NCBI GenBank assembly: GCA_900095095.1
Contig: FMBT01000414.1
Span: 1 to 58,403 of the forward strand
Direction: 5' to 3'
Length of the DNA: 58,403 nt
Source of the DNA: Fragilariopsis cylindrus CCMP1102
Taxonomy: Eukaryota; Bacillariophyta; Bacillariophyceae; Bacillariales; Bacillariaceae
Shown here: piece after piece, positions 35,206 through 46,468 of the stretch
How positions within the stretch are numbered: the first letter of the stretch is position 1
How the letters are laid out: each line of letters starts with the position of its first letter
Notes under the pieces: model-generated
What the model saw: only the letters and a program-made list of their open reading frames with translations
Database searches by the model: none
Told to the model about the DNA's origin: nothing
Position numbers and translations under genes: made by a program

Positions 35206-38200
35206 ATGAGTGAATCCTCGTTACGATCTGTCGAGGACGTCGATCTCGCAGACGATTCTCTCCAGGATGTGATAAGAGAGGCGGAAACGTTGATGCGGGA
35301 CTTGCCGCTACCGGAAAATAATACAACTACAAGTAGTGGCGCCACTGCCAGTGACGATGCTGTTGTGGATGTAAATATTACACCAGCACCAGCACTATCA
35401 CCAGCACCAGCACCAGCACCAACTGGCATCGGGACTTCTGTCGATACAGGATCGACAACAAACGATATTGGAGGAAATTTCTCGATTGATGATGAAGATG
35501 ACGATGACGATGACGACGACAATGATGGTATTATCAACGATGACCCTCTCCAAGCTAATATGAGTACCGGTGCGGCGTTAGCGACACCGATACCGGCTGT
35601 ACAAGAAGGAATGCACGATCATCCGCTTCATCCACTTTCGGCCGATCGTTTGTCTACTCCCACCGTATCTGCGCATAACACACCACCCACTTCTGGCAAC
35701 AGTGCCAATTCCAATGCCATGCCGAATATTTTCAACGGTAGTAACGGGATTGGAATGATGAATATGGGAAGAGTATCAGGAGGTGCTGGAGAAGCCGCCG
35801 CAGTTGCCGCTGCTACTACTAGCATGTTTGCTTCTAATTTCGCATCGATGGCTCAAGGAATGGCACAACGAGGTATGGCTCAAGTTGCGGCAGCCACAGC
35901 GCCACCCCAAGCGGTGCACGTGATGGGATCGCAACAATCGACGATGATGATGCAAGGGCAACAACAAGTAACAGGAATGGCTCAACCTTGGTCGAATGGG
36001 ATGAATAACAATGTGTTCTCTAATACAGATACGGCGACGAATTCGGCGGGGACGGTGGTCGCCAATACAGGAATGGGCATCGCCGAACAACTTGACAAGG
36101 ATCAAAAAAGTCGTCTTCTTCAAGAAAATGTTGGGGACTTGTTGGACGGTGAGCGTGTTATCATGTTTCTGACGAATTTACTCCATGTTAGTGACACGTC
36201 AGGATTGTCCTATGTCGCTTCTCAGCAGTCCCAGCATTCATTAGGATCTACAATTATGTGGTGTTGTGTCATGACCTATTATCGCCTCATTCTTTTTTCA
36301 ACGGCATGTAATGATAGCAAACATATAGAAGCACCCGATGGTTGGGATAAAAATTGTTGGATGACCGCAAACGACCCCAGCATGTCAATCCAGCTCCTCG
36401 AAATACCTCTGGCATCTATGGATCGCGTTGAAAAGACGGTATACCAGGCCGCCGGATCGAGTTTTATGGGTCTCGTTGTCCACGGAAAGGATTGTGGTAG
36501 AGTTATTCGATTTACAACCCCTAGTTACGCCGACACTGGGCGAGCATTCGAATCTCTTAATACGTACGCCTTCCCCGGCCGAAGAAACTTAGGATACCTC
36601 TTTGCATTTGAATCGAAACGCCAAGAAGTTATTTCTAGTATAAAAATGGACGAAGTAACCCTCCCACCTACGCCTAGACGCTTTGATCCTATGACGGAAT
36701 ATCCACGATTGATCCAGAAGACAGGCATTACGCAATCACCCTGGGCACTTTGGGCTTCTGTCAATTCATCCTACAAACTAAGCCCATCTTATCCATCCGT
36801 TTTGGTTGGACCAGCCTCCCTTGACGAGACTAAACCAGAAGCCCTAAGTGTTATTCGACAATGTTCTACCTTCCGAAGCGGACAACGACTTCCAAGTATG
36901 ACGTGGTGCGGTACGGGTGGTTCATCCATTTGGCGATCGTCTCAACCTAAGGTCGGTTTGCAAGGTAATCGTAGCCCTGCAGATGAACTATACATTCGAC
37001 ACATCATAGAATCCGCGAGAGGAGCAAATGCTATGAGTGAACCTAATACTATATATCCCCGTAGTGTTTTAGAGCAATTGACTGGTGATTATACTGTTAG
37101 TAGCGGCAATGGAAAGAGCGATATCTGGGTGCCAGAACCAGGATGTGGCTTGAAGATCTTGGACTTGAGACCGAAATCGTCCGCGTTGGCAAACAGAACA
37201 GGGGGTGAGTCTTGCATATTGAAAGGAGGTGCTGAAACATTTTTGAACGGTGTCCGTTTTGATTGTTGTCGTGACTAGCCATGTAGTCGAGTCCATTTCT
37301 TCGTTGTATCTAACAAAAAAATATGTTGTTGCGGATGCGACTCTTTCATTTCTTCTATGCGGCCTCGTTGTTTTGTTCTTGGTTATTGTTAGGGTATGGA
37401 TACGAAAATACCTCGAATTATTCCAACACGACCCTGCAATTTTGTAACATACAGAATATTCATGGTGTCCGCGATAGTTACCAGAAATTATGTAATGTTT
37501 GCAGCAGTAGATCTGCCTCAGATGTACAATGGAATTCCTTGATAGAAGATACCAAATGGCTTTCTCATATTCGGACTATTCTCGCTGCATCTTGGGAGAC
37601 TGCGTATTGGGTTCACGTGTGGAGAATCCCTGTTCTGGTTCATTGTAGCCATGGATGGGATCGGACATCACAAGCAGCATGTCTGGCCCAGCTATTTCTC
37701 GATCCTTATTATCGCACTCAGCACGGCTTCGGTGTTTTGGTTGAAAAGGATTTCATGAGCTTTGGACATCCATTCCACCTTAGGTGTGCACACGGCGAGG
37801 GTAGAAGTGATGTCAAGAACAATTCAAAGTCGTCGTCGATTGACGAAGGTCAGATTTCCCCAATATTCTTACAATTTTTGGACTGTGTTTACCAATTGGT
37901 CCAACTTTATCCAAATGCTTTTGAATTCAACACACAATATTTGCTTATCTTGTCATTTCATGTATACAGCTGTCGCTTTGGAAATATGCTATGCGACACG
38001 GAGCGAGAACGTGAAATCATGGCTAGTATTCGACAACGAACCTACTCAATTTGGGATTACCTCGAAAGCAAGTCCGAGTGCCTGAACCAAAGTTACTTGA
38101 AAAGCGAGGGCGTCATGCTGATGCCCTTACCTACGGTACTCCGGAATGTAAAACTCTGGAAGGAAAGGCATTTGAAATTCACCCCCAAACCTAGCACGAT

Positions 38201-38243
38201 GATTGGACCTTCCCTTCCGTCAAATGTAAATGGCAGTAATTGA
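35206..38243 (+). CDS. Myotubularin-family phosphoinositide phosphatase with variant active site
   Basis: The family removes the 3-phosphate of PI3P and PI(3,5)P2 on endosomal membranes. Exons 35206-37204 and 37393-38243 (GTGAGT...TAG, 188 nt) give 949 aa. Residues 1-290 are disordered (Asp-rich, Ala/Pro repeats, Gln/Met-rich). A PH-GRAM-like region follows (LLDGERVIMFLTNLL ... VIRFTTPSY, about 300-450), then the catalytic domain: SSIWRSSQPKVGLQGNRSPADE, CNIQNIHGVRDSYQKL across the splice, and the P-loop VHCSHGWDRTSQ near residue 750. Typical members have CSDGWDR; here the first Asp is His while Cys, the second Asp and Arg remain. Activity could be altered. A recent Copia LTR sits just upstream. 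Confidence 0.88.
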
Positions 38244-38549
38244 ACTAGCACAACTGGTGATGCGTGCAACTGATGTAGCTGTTAAGGTCAATCACTATTA
38301 ACCAACATTTTTACTGTACTTATTCAATTAGTCATCTACATATATGTCTTTTATTTAACTGTAGCATATTTTATGAGTATTTAGCTGGTTCAAAATCTAC
38401 TGTATGCTCACAACAAATATAAAGTTTTTAAATATCGTAAATAATTGTATTATATATATTCAAAATAGAGATTTGTTACATTTCATTTTAAACATTGCAT
38501 TCCTTTGTTGCCGTATCCTCACCACCACCACATAGCGTTTCTTGTAGAA
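38244..38549. other. Convergent 3' region
   Basis: Between the convergent stop codons of the myotubularin and surface-protein genes. AT-rich, no gene seen. Confidence 0.6.
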
Positions 38550-40526
38550 TCAAACACACAATACTACAACGATTAGTGCTACTACGAGAGCTGCTGTGCT
38601 TGTCTCAGCAATTTTGCTGGTGGCGCTTTCATTGAGCTCATCTAGAGCTGTTGGCGGACTTGTAGACGCTGTATCTTTGTCGGTAGCCAAAGGGACTATA
38701 GTACGAGCTGGGAATCCAAGTGTTGTTGCTTGTACAATTGTTGGTGCTGTAGTCGGATTGACTATGGGACTGGCCGTTGGGCCTTCCGTTCGATTAGCAG
38801 ACGGACTAGCACTGGGACTTGCAGATGGAGCTGGACTCTTTGTTGGGTTATCTGATGGAGCATGACTTGGGAAGAATTTTCCAGATGGCAATTTTGATGG
38901 GCTACCACTTGGTGCTGAACTGGGTGACGATGAATGCTTACCACTTGGTGATTCAGACGGACTGATGGTTGGAACTTCAGTGGGAGACGAAGATGGAACT
39001 ATTGATGGAGAATCTGTGATGGATAATTTCTTTTCTGAACAAGCTTGAAATTCTCCACGAACAAAAACCGATTGTTCTAAGCATAGATTTTTATCTCCAA
39101 TCAAGTCATCCCCATTTCGACATGTCTGTCGATCCAACAAAGTTTCGAAGACAGAAACTTCTTGTGCCATACCGGTCACGTCATCAGTATTCGGTGCTTC
39201 TAAATCAGGGATGCCGCAGAAGCTAGAAGAATCCAATGAAGCTTGTACCGTTCCGTCAGACATTGCAGTTACTACCATGGATCCTTGATCATTCAATGCA
39301 AAGAATTGATTCATCGCACCATTAGAAGCGATTTTCCCAGAAAAGATAACGTTGTTTACAATTTGACCCCATGCATCATACGATTGTCGTTCGTAGACTG
39401 CTATATAACGTCCTTCAACAGTTGATATCGCAATGGCAACCCGTTCAGCGTTACGAGATATCATGACAGTATTACCAAATTGAATGCCGTTGTTGGGTCC
39501 TGCCATTGGATCTCCGACCAAGATCCATCGCCGAGGAGCGCGGAAAGATGAAGCTGGTTTTCGCCAATGATATAGGCGTACGAGACCAGAGCCAATGCTA
39601 CTTTCATTTTCCCACCCGGGAGACCCAATCAAAAGAAAGGGTTGCCCATTAACATCTCCACTTATATCTAGAGTAGATCCAAAGGCTTCACCAATTTTTC
39701 TTCCGGTCATATCATCTCCCATTTGCTCCCAACCTGTTGACGTTGTGTCTGATGCCGTGTAAATAAGAACAAGACCTTGATTCTTATTAAATCCTGGACA
39801 GCCAATTGCGACTCGAAAGGAATATGGAGAATATTGAGATGGAGCTTCCGCGATACTCACTGCGGAACCAAACATATCGCCAGTATTTCTTCCTATAAGA
39901 GAAGGAAGAAATGTGTTCCATGCGTTACTTGAGCTATCAGATGACGACAAGTCACGTACAAAAAACTGAACTTTCCCTCGATTTGACAAATAAGTTTCGC
40001 ATGACATAGAAAGGTACAATCTTGTCGAAGTTTGAGCGAGTTTTATATGTTCCCCATCAGCAATACACCACAATGTACCAATGTTTTTAATCGTTGTGGT
40101 TGCTGTTGCTGCTACCATGGAAGTGACATTACCGTTGTTGCCAGATGACGATGGTTCGGTGTTTTCGTTGGACTGCATGATTTCCCAGACTTGTACTTGC
40201 TTGGCATTCGATTCGTGACGACTTGCTAAGAACTGACCGTCAGGCGAAAGGGAGAAATGTTTCCCACTAACGCCATTGAGATTGACAGCAAGTTTCCAGG
40301 ACATATAATATTCATCGTCAAGGTCGTAGATAGCGATTGAATTATCTGATGTCGCCACGGCCATCCGCCGACCGTTGTCCCCAAGCTCAACTCTCTGCGA
40401 AGTGGAAGAAATAGACGCAAGAGAATCCTCACGCAAAGGATTAGCAGGAGCCCACGACCCATTGGCCACATATGAGATGCAGAGGATGAAAAGAAGGACA
40501 TATTGCGCTGTGTTTGCTGTCATCAT
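38550..40526 (-). CDS. Secreted, probably GPI-anchored surface protein with beta-propeller-like domain and PS-rich stalk
   Basis: 658 aa from the ATG at 40526 (MMTANTAQYVLLFILC), which starts a clear signal peptide; an upstream TTG-initiated extension is unlikely. Residues about 30-460 show WD40/FG-GAP-like repeats (RVELGDNGRRMAVATSDNSI, FSLSPDGQFLASR, GDMFGSAVSI, GEAFGSTLDI, GIQFGNTVMIS). A Cys-containing segment follows, then about 100 residues of P-S-x-x-P-S repeats (SPSESPSG, SPSSAPSGSPS, SASPSASPSA), as in diatom cell-wall and surface proteins. The extreme C-terminus is hydrophobic (AALVVALIVVVLCV) with no cytosolic tail, fitting a GPI signal. Predicted to sit outside the plasma membrane or in the frustule organic layer; the precise role is unknown. 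Confidence 0.8.
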   Translation of the reverse strand: MMTANTAQYVLLFILCISYVANGSWAPANPLREDSLASISSTSQRVELGDNGRRMAVATSDNSIAIYDLDDEYYMSWKLAVNLNGVSGKHFSLSPDGQFLASRHESNAKQVQVWEIMQSNENTEPSSSGNNGNVTSMVAATATTTIKNIGTLWCIADGEHIKLAQTSTRLYLSMSCETYLSNRGKVQFFVRDLSSSDSSSNAWNTFLPSLIGRNTGDMFGSAVSIAEAPSQYSPYSFRVAIGCPGFNKNQGLVLIYTASDTTSTGWEQMGDDMTGRKIGEAFGSTLDISGDVNGQPFLLIGSPGWENESSIGSGLVRLYHWRKPASSFRAPRRWILVGDPMAGPNNGIQFGNTVMISRNAERVAIAISTVEGRYIAVYERQSYDAWGQIVNNVIFSGKIASNGAMNQFFALNDQGSMVVTAMSDGTVQASLDSSSFCGIPDLEAPNTDDVTGMAQEVSVFETLLDRQTCRNGDDLIGDKNLCLEQSVFVRGEFQACSEKKLSITDSPSIVPSSSPTEVPTISPSESPSGKHSSSPSSAPSGSPSKLPSGKFFPSHAPSDNPTKSPAPSASPSASPSANRTEGPTASPIVNPTTAPTIVQATTLGFPARTIVPLATDKDTASTSPPTALDELNESATSKIAETSTAALVVALIVVVLCV

Positions 40527-42659
40527 GTTGATTCTGTCGATTAATTCCGGGATGAGCTTTGGTAAAAAAGACAATATGCAAGTGTTCTATTTGACTGTTT
40601 AATCTTTCCTATTTTATGAGAGGACCGTAACTTTTGAAAGAATGTGGTTGATTTTAGAGGGTAGGTGTCGGAGGCAGCTTGGAGGAGGAAGTCTCGTAGG
40701 CAGCATTCTCGTAGACAAATCTCAAACCCAGGCTCAAGAAACGGACACGAGAAACGTCCAAATCACGCTGCAAAAATTAGAAAAACGATTCATTGTCACG
40801 TTGTAAAGTACTTGATTACAAAGCACACGCCTCATAATACAGCACGTTTTCCGTTCCATCATTTATATGACTTCATATTGTCTATTTCTCATCTTGAATC
40901 GGAAATACTATTCTTTCTTTGATATTTTTAAAGGGATGTGCTATGATCATCACGAATACAACACGGTTCATGCATGATTGTCAATTATAGTTGGAAGTTT
41001 CCTTTTTCCGTTTCAAGTTCGAAGTCGAATGTTGTTGTTGTTTTGTCATTATTCTTCAAAAACAAAAAATTAATTGCACGACCAGGCACTTTTGTTCATA
41101 CGTGGATAAAAATTATATGAAAAAGTTAAATATCATTTTAATTTTTCTGTCGGCTGGGTAACATAATTGGCTGGTGGAACGTTACAAGAGGTGCATAAGA
41201 GAGAAGTAGTACAAATCGAATAATAGAGTAAGGGCTAAATGAATAATATGATAGTTCTATTATTATTATTATTATTATTATATTGACTAGGGTGGTGGTT
41301 GGTTTTACTAAAAGAGCGTAAGAAGGGGATCCATTAACAATGGGTATGTTTGATGTGTTTTTCAAAAAAGAAAAATCATGTGAGTGTTATAGAATTGACT
41401 CCCACTAAATGAATAGTAGCCGCACCTCCATGCCGCTGGGTGTACCATCATCTTCTTCCTGTTAAAGTTGTGTGTACTAAAGTTGTCTCATCACTCTCTA
41501 AGTACAATGATGTATTAGTAGGAAATTTAAAGTGTATGGTACCTTGTAGCTGCTGAAAACAACAACAATAGACTGATACTGTTGATACTGATAATCTGAG
41601 AGGAAATACAATTATGGAAGGATTTATTTTAGATAGGTGTGTACTGTATTGTAGTTATTATCTTGGTAGGTAGTACCAACTGCCTCAGCAGTAAACAACA
41701 TTCTGAGTAGTACCCATTAGTAGTATGATAATATCTAGATAGCAATATCTAGTAGTAGTAGGACTAGTAATATTGACATAACAACTAACATGCTACCTCA
41801 TCATCCCATGATCCTTGTCAGATTTCATTGTTGCGGTAATCTTAACACAATGAAGACAAACAACACATATTTATTTTTCTATGGAAAGCTTCATTTATGC
41901 TCATTATGGGAGTCTGTAACAGCTTTTCTGGTCTGCATATCTAGACAGTAGCTTATTTAATATGGTATAGAGTGTGCTCGTTGTTATAAAACAGAACATC
42001 CGTAGCAGGTAGTAGATTTTTGTTTGAATAGTTTCATCTATTACTATATGAGCAGTTTCCAATCTTGTGATTTTAAGGTATATTTCATTCACTTATCTTT
42101 GTCAGTATATTATTTCAACCCATAACAGATAAATATACTGCTTCATTCTTATTAAAGACTCAGCGTAATAGTTTGTTGTTAGGTTAGTACTAACTTTTTT
42201 CCTCAACGACACTAAAGGAAAACTGCTGGTGTTGTGTCTATAGTATACTGAAATTGTTAAACTAAATTTATTATTTCTGACATAAATACAGAAGAGGAGA
42301 AAACACCAGGAATGATACCATCAGAAGAGGAAAATAAGCTAAAATAGGATAATGCCAAAGTTTTACTCGAATCAGCGCAGATGGAACGAGTCCTCCAATA
42401 ATCCTGATCCATGCAAGAAATGGATACTATATTTTTTGTTTAAGGATCTTGTTTTTCAGTAGGTGCGAAAATACGACGATGATAGTTGATAGTGCAATAC
42501 AGTAATTTTTTACTTCGGATTCCGCTAACTATTTCGTATAGAACGATCATTCAATCGTTGACATTGATTTATTTCTCTTTCTTTCTCTCTCTCTTCATAT
42601 ATAAATTCTTTTTTCGTGTTTATTTTGGCTTCTTTTGTATTATATAATCAGTCTCCATA
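40527..42659. other. 2.1-kb gene-poor region
   Basis: AT-rich, with short TAT/ATT microsatellites (for example about 41260-41281). ORFs at 40665-40922, 41138-41365 and 41904-42092 have no protein features. No transposon ends recognised. Confidence 0.45.
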
Positions 42660-43489
42660 TTATAACTTACTTTTATTACTCGTATGTTCCACTATTTGAA
42701 CGACCGATCGAAAGGCAAATGGTTCATTGGCTGCCAGCTCCGCCAATATCTAAGAGAGAACAAATATGACGATACCAATTGGAAGGAATAAAATTAGTTT
42801 GAAACACGTAAGAGTAGAGTGCATATACCCCATCTATCCGTATCCAAACAAACAGAACAATACGAATGAAAAACAAATTCCAGGTTAGAGACTTACCTTC
42901 TTATCAAGTTTCATGCCAGATTGCTTGTAGCTGCCCATAAATTGAGAATATCGCCAGGAATACTGTCGAACACCTGCCTGAATTTTTTGAATCCAAAATT
43001 TCGACCATTCACGTCGTTTAACTCGTCTATCCCGATAACCGTACTGCCACGATTTCTGCAGGCGACGAATTGCGACACGGAAACAGTTTTTTGATCGCCC
43101 TCGAAAGCCCTTTGTGTGCTTCAGCAAGTTTTTGTGCTGAGAAAATAAAATAATAATAAAATGAAAAAAGAAAAGGCCGAGAAACACCAATTGAAATAGA
43201 AAGGAAGAAAATAACAGAATTAGGAAATTTTTCTCGATTAAGTTATCATCGTCTTCAACCAAAAAAAGAAGGACGACGAAAGCACCAGTCTTTTCTCTCT
43301 CTCTCTTTTTACTAGGTAAAACATCCATCTCACCTTCTTCGTGGCAAAAGACCTTGTTATCGTCGTTGAAGAACCCGGCAATTGGAGACGCGATATCTGT
43401 ATTTTTTGTCTACAGTTGTTATAGCAAGAGGGAAGAGAATACTTGGTGAACAACCCACCACCACACCGAGAAAGTAGCTTAAAGGACAT
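42660..43489 (-). CDS. Mitochondrial ribosomal protein bL20m, three exons
   Basis: Large-subunit rRNA-binding protein. Exons 43489-43334, 43136-42897 and 42749-42660 (introns GTGAGA...CAG and GTAAGT...TAG, all phase 0) give 161 aa. Residues 1-52 form a basic, Ser-rich presequence ending RSFATKK, typical for mitochondrial import. Exon 2 carries the L20 core: KHTKGFRGRSKNCFRVA, QYGYRDRRVKRREWSKFWI, YSRFMGSYK-type YSQFMGSYKQSG. Exon 3 supplies the family C-terminus ILAELAANEPFAF. The ORFs that run through the introns are read-through artefacts. Divergent from the ER thioredoxin gene, 436 bp apart. Confidence 0.92.
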
Positions 43490-43925
43490 GATGAAGGCGA
43501 ATGGTAATTCTTGACGAACAGTTAAACTCGACTTGTCTTCTTGTACAAGTCAAGTAAGTATGATACATTTAACGTACACGCGTATTTTGATTGATGAAAT
43601 TAAATTGTTGTTTTAAAGTTGGCTGTTAACGTTACTGTAGTTGAAAGTTGTTTGCGATTTTTTCTTTGTTTTGTAGGGCCGAAGACACGTAAATTGAGGG
43701 TGCCCCCAAAAGTCAAATCTCGTTGCGTTAGACTGACTCGACTCACTCAATATTTCGCCGCGTGGTGTTTTGATTTCTCGAAGAATCCCATCGAAGAATG
43801 TGCTTGAAATTCAAAAACGGTCATCAGTATCAGGCCATTAAAATCGAAAATCAGCCTTGTCGTAATTCTCACATAATCTAATTTAATAAAAGTAAATTCA
43901 AACAAATAAATTTTAAAACGCAACC
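43490..43925. other. Divergent promoter region
   Basis: Shared upstream region of bL20m (-) and the PDI-like gene (+). No additional gene supported; a short ORF at 43619-43807 has no features. Confidence 0.5.
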
Positions 43926-44777
43926 ATGAAATTTTCACTAGCTTCTATTGTTCTTATGGGCGTTTCCGCCTCCGCTGTCGATCTTACTGCCGACGTAAGT
44001 ATTTCCACTCCATTAACTTGTCCGATGTACTGTATCTAGATGATTTCAATCAAGGATGATCAAAAAAGAAATGATCCGTCGAAACAATTCGACCATTAAT
44101 TATAAATGACCGCTGTCCTTACCTCATTTCTTGCCTTCTTTTTAATTTTTCTTTATATACAAATAATAAATGCTAATCCAAAATAGAACTTTGATGAAAT
44201 GACTGCCGGAAAGGTTGTCTTCTTGAAGATGTTTGCTCCTTGGTGCGGTCACTGTAAGAAAATGAAACCAGATTGGGACAAGTTAATGGATGATTTCAAA
44301 GACTCAGAAACACAATTGATCGCTGATGTCGACTGTACCGCTGAAGGCAAACCTGTCTGCGATAGCAACGGTGTCAAGGGTTTCCCCACCCTTAAGTTCG
44401 GTGACCCAACCGACTTACAAGACTACCAAGGTGCTCGTACTTACGAGGCCCTTAAAAAGTTCATTGAAGAAGACCTCAAACCTAGTTGCTCCCCCGCCAA
44501 CCTTGACTTGTGCGACGATGACAAGAAGAAGGAAATCGAAGCTCTTTTTGCCCTCGATGATGCCACCCTTGACGAAAATATCGCTACCGAAATGAAGAAA
44601 CTTGATGATGCTGAAAGTGAATTCAAGGCTGCAGTCGAAAAACTTCAAGAAACTTACCAAAAGCTTATGACCGACAAGGAAGCAACCGAAGACGCTGTTA
44701 AGGAATCCGGTCTCGGTCTTATGAAGTCTGTTAAGGCTGCCAAGGCCAAGGCTGCCGTAGGTAGTGATGAGCTTTGA
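43926..44777 (+). CDS. ER thioredoxin-domain protein (PDI-like, single domain)
   Basis: Thiol-disulfide oxidoreductase of the ER lumen. Exons 43926-43994 and 44187-44777 (GTAAGT...TAG, 192 nt), 219 aa. Signal peptide MKFSLASIVLMGVSASAVD; one thioredoxin domain with FLKMFAPWCGHCKKMKPDW (active CGHC, about residues 44-47), DVDCTAEGKPVCDSNGVKGFPTLK with the cis-Pro, and YEALKKFIEEDLKPSC. A charged, Glu/Lys-rich helical tail follows and ends GSDEL, a KDEL-type retention signal. Codon use looks more biased to C-ending codons than its neighbours, as for a highly expressed gene. The single domain makes it a small PDI relative rather than classical a-b-b'-a' PDI. Confidence 0.92.
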
Positions 44778-46468
44778 GGAGCTCATAATGTACGGCAAGT
44801 TGGGTGGTCTGATGGTGTCAGTTTTCGATCTTTCATCTCTTTTTCATTCTTAATTGCAGTTATGTTGGTTAGTCGTGCTTATACACGTATCTGACAAATT
44901 GCTGATATTTGCAGTACCAAAGTTTACGCGGAGAAAAATTGTTCTATCTTAAGGATCGTAATGAATGAAGTTATGGAAACGTGCAGGAGCAGGAAAATAG
45001 GTTTAAACAAAAAAATTAACACTATTCGATTCCTCTGGTTTTCTTATGACGGACATGTTACAATGTACCATAAAGTTTGTGTAAAGATAAAAAAATAGTT
45101 TTTCAGCAGCATGTTCTTTCTTTAAAGTGAAGTGTAGTGTAGTTTAGATAGCCGACAGGCCCAATAGTTTAAACAGTGTATGATCGTATGATATTCCTTT
45201 CTTTTCTCTGTAACACTTGGGAACAACAAGTGGTAGATTATTATTCGACCAATTCCTTGGTTTAACTTAAAGCTACTGTGTATTTGGGATTCGGGAGTCA
45301 GTGGTTCAGTTGGATATGCAAGCAGTATCAGCTGCTCATGCTCATTGATTTATTATCCTGGCTCTTCGTAATAATTTCATCTATTGATTGTGCTCAACAC
45401 CGTTTATCGATGGAAAAATTGCTGCTATTGTTGAGATTTTAATTGCTATGGGTGTGAATAATAATAATATATTTAGAATTCATTGAAGTAGCAATAAGAG
45501 CCACAAATGATGACATGATGAGCTCAAATTCTTGTAATCACGTAATATTTGTAATACAGTGATCCTCATTCATTGCTAGTCTGAGCTGCAATTTTGTATC
45601 ATCATTACTTTTTAATATCAATAATACTAAACTACTAATAATACTACTGGACAACGCACATCCGTAGAATGACCTTCCATAGAGTCAGCTAAATAAGAGA
45701 GGTAGCAATGGACTCATTCTCTTTTTACTATCCAGTTATTGTAGTTTATAGTATGTCCCTCTGTGCCTTAACTTTTTGCTCTTTCAGAATGCGTATTTTG
45801 ACACAGAAATACCTCTAAGTGCTCTGTTTATATCAGTAAAGAAGGAAACTTGTAACGCAATTAGGATGGATAACAGGTGTGTACTTGTATTCTGATTGCT
45901 GGTTCCGCATATATTCATACGAGCAATTTTATAGAATGCGACTCCTAGGTGCTGTCTTCAGTTGCCATCGCTCCAGCTGCTCCATCTGCCGCTGATCTAG
46001 GTGCTACTGACATTGCTTAAATCGAAACAAAATAACATTGCACTTTTTCTGTGATGGGACATACCTCTCCAGTACCTTTCATACCTTGTGGTAATATTTT
46101 TGTCCTCCATTTTTGGATAAATCCCAAGTTTTGTTTTCGTTCTTTCCATCTAACCTGTAGTTATGATACAACCTAAGAGAAGTATTAGAATATGGTATTT
46201 TTTGTATGTCCCAGCTTTTTGATGGTTGATATATAGCAGCTGGTATTGAAACAGCTTATTGATCGTCCGGGAAACGACATAAAAAACAATCACCATATAA
46301 TGTATTTATCCCGTATAATACTTTTTGGTTGTATAAGTTTAAATCGGTTTTATGGAAGAAACCATGTACACCCCCAATCCTTGTATTATTCCAGTCACAG
46401 TCATTACTATTCGATGAAGAAAAAAGTTTGATGACTTAGTTGTACTGTTGTTATTGTTATTTTCACCC
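44778..46468. other. 1.7-kb gene-poor region
   Basis: AT-rich, no gene supported apart from a possible isolated terminal exon at 45949-46020. No tRNA found; a stretch near 45297 resembles a tRNA 5' half only superficially. Confidence 0.45.
45949..46020 (+). other. Isolated coding-like 3' exon
   Basis: After CTAG, an open frame of 23 codons reads VLSSVAIAPAAPSAADLGAT and ends with TAA at 46018-46020. Its C-rich third positions and higher GC stand out from the AT-rich surroundings and look like the end of a highly expressed gene. No upstream exon was found, so it may be a relic or alternative last exon. Confidence 0.3.

Noticed and set aside
40665..40922. Basic ORF starting MSEAAWRRKSRRQ
   Set aside because: No homology features, no splice context, in non-coding AT-rich DNA.
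43143..43328. Separate protein reading through the bL20m intron
   Set aside because: It is the intron between two bL20m exons with good GTGAGA and CAG sites; the read-through has no features.
45290..45350. tRNA-like stretch (GTCAGTGGTTCAGTTGG)
   Set aside because: Resembles a D-arm only; no acceptor stem pairing or T-arm GTTCRANNC follows.
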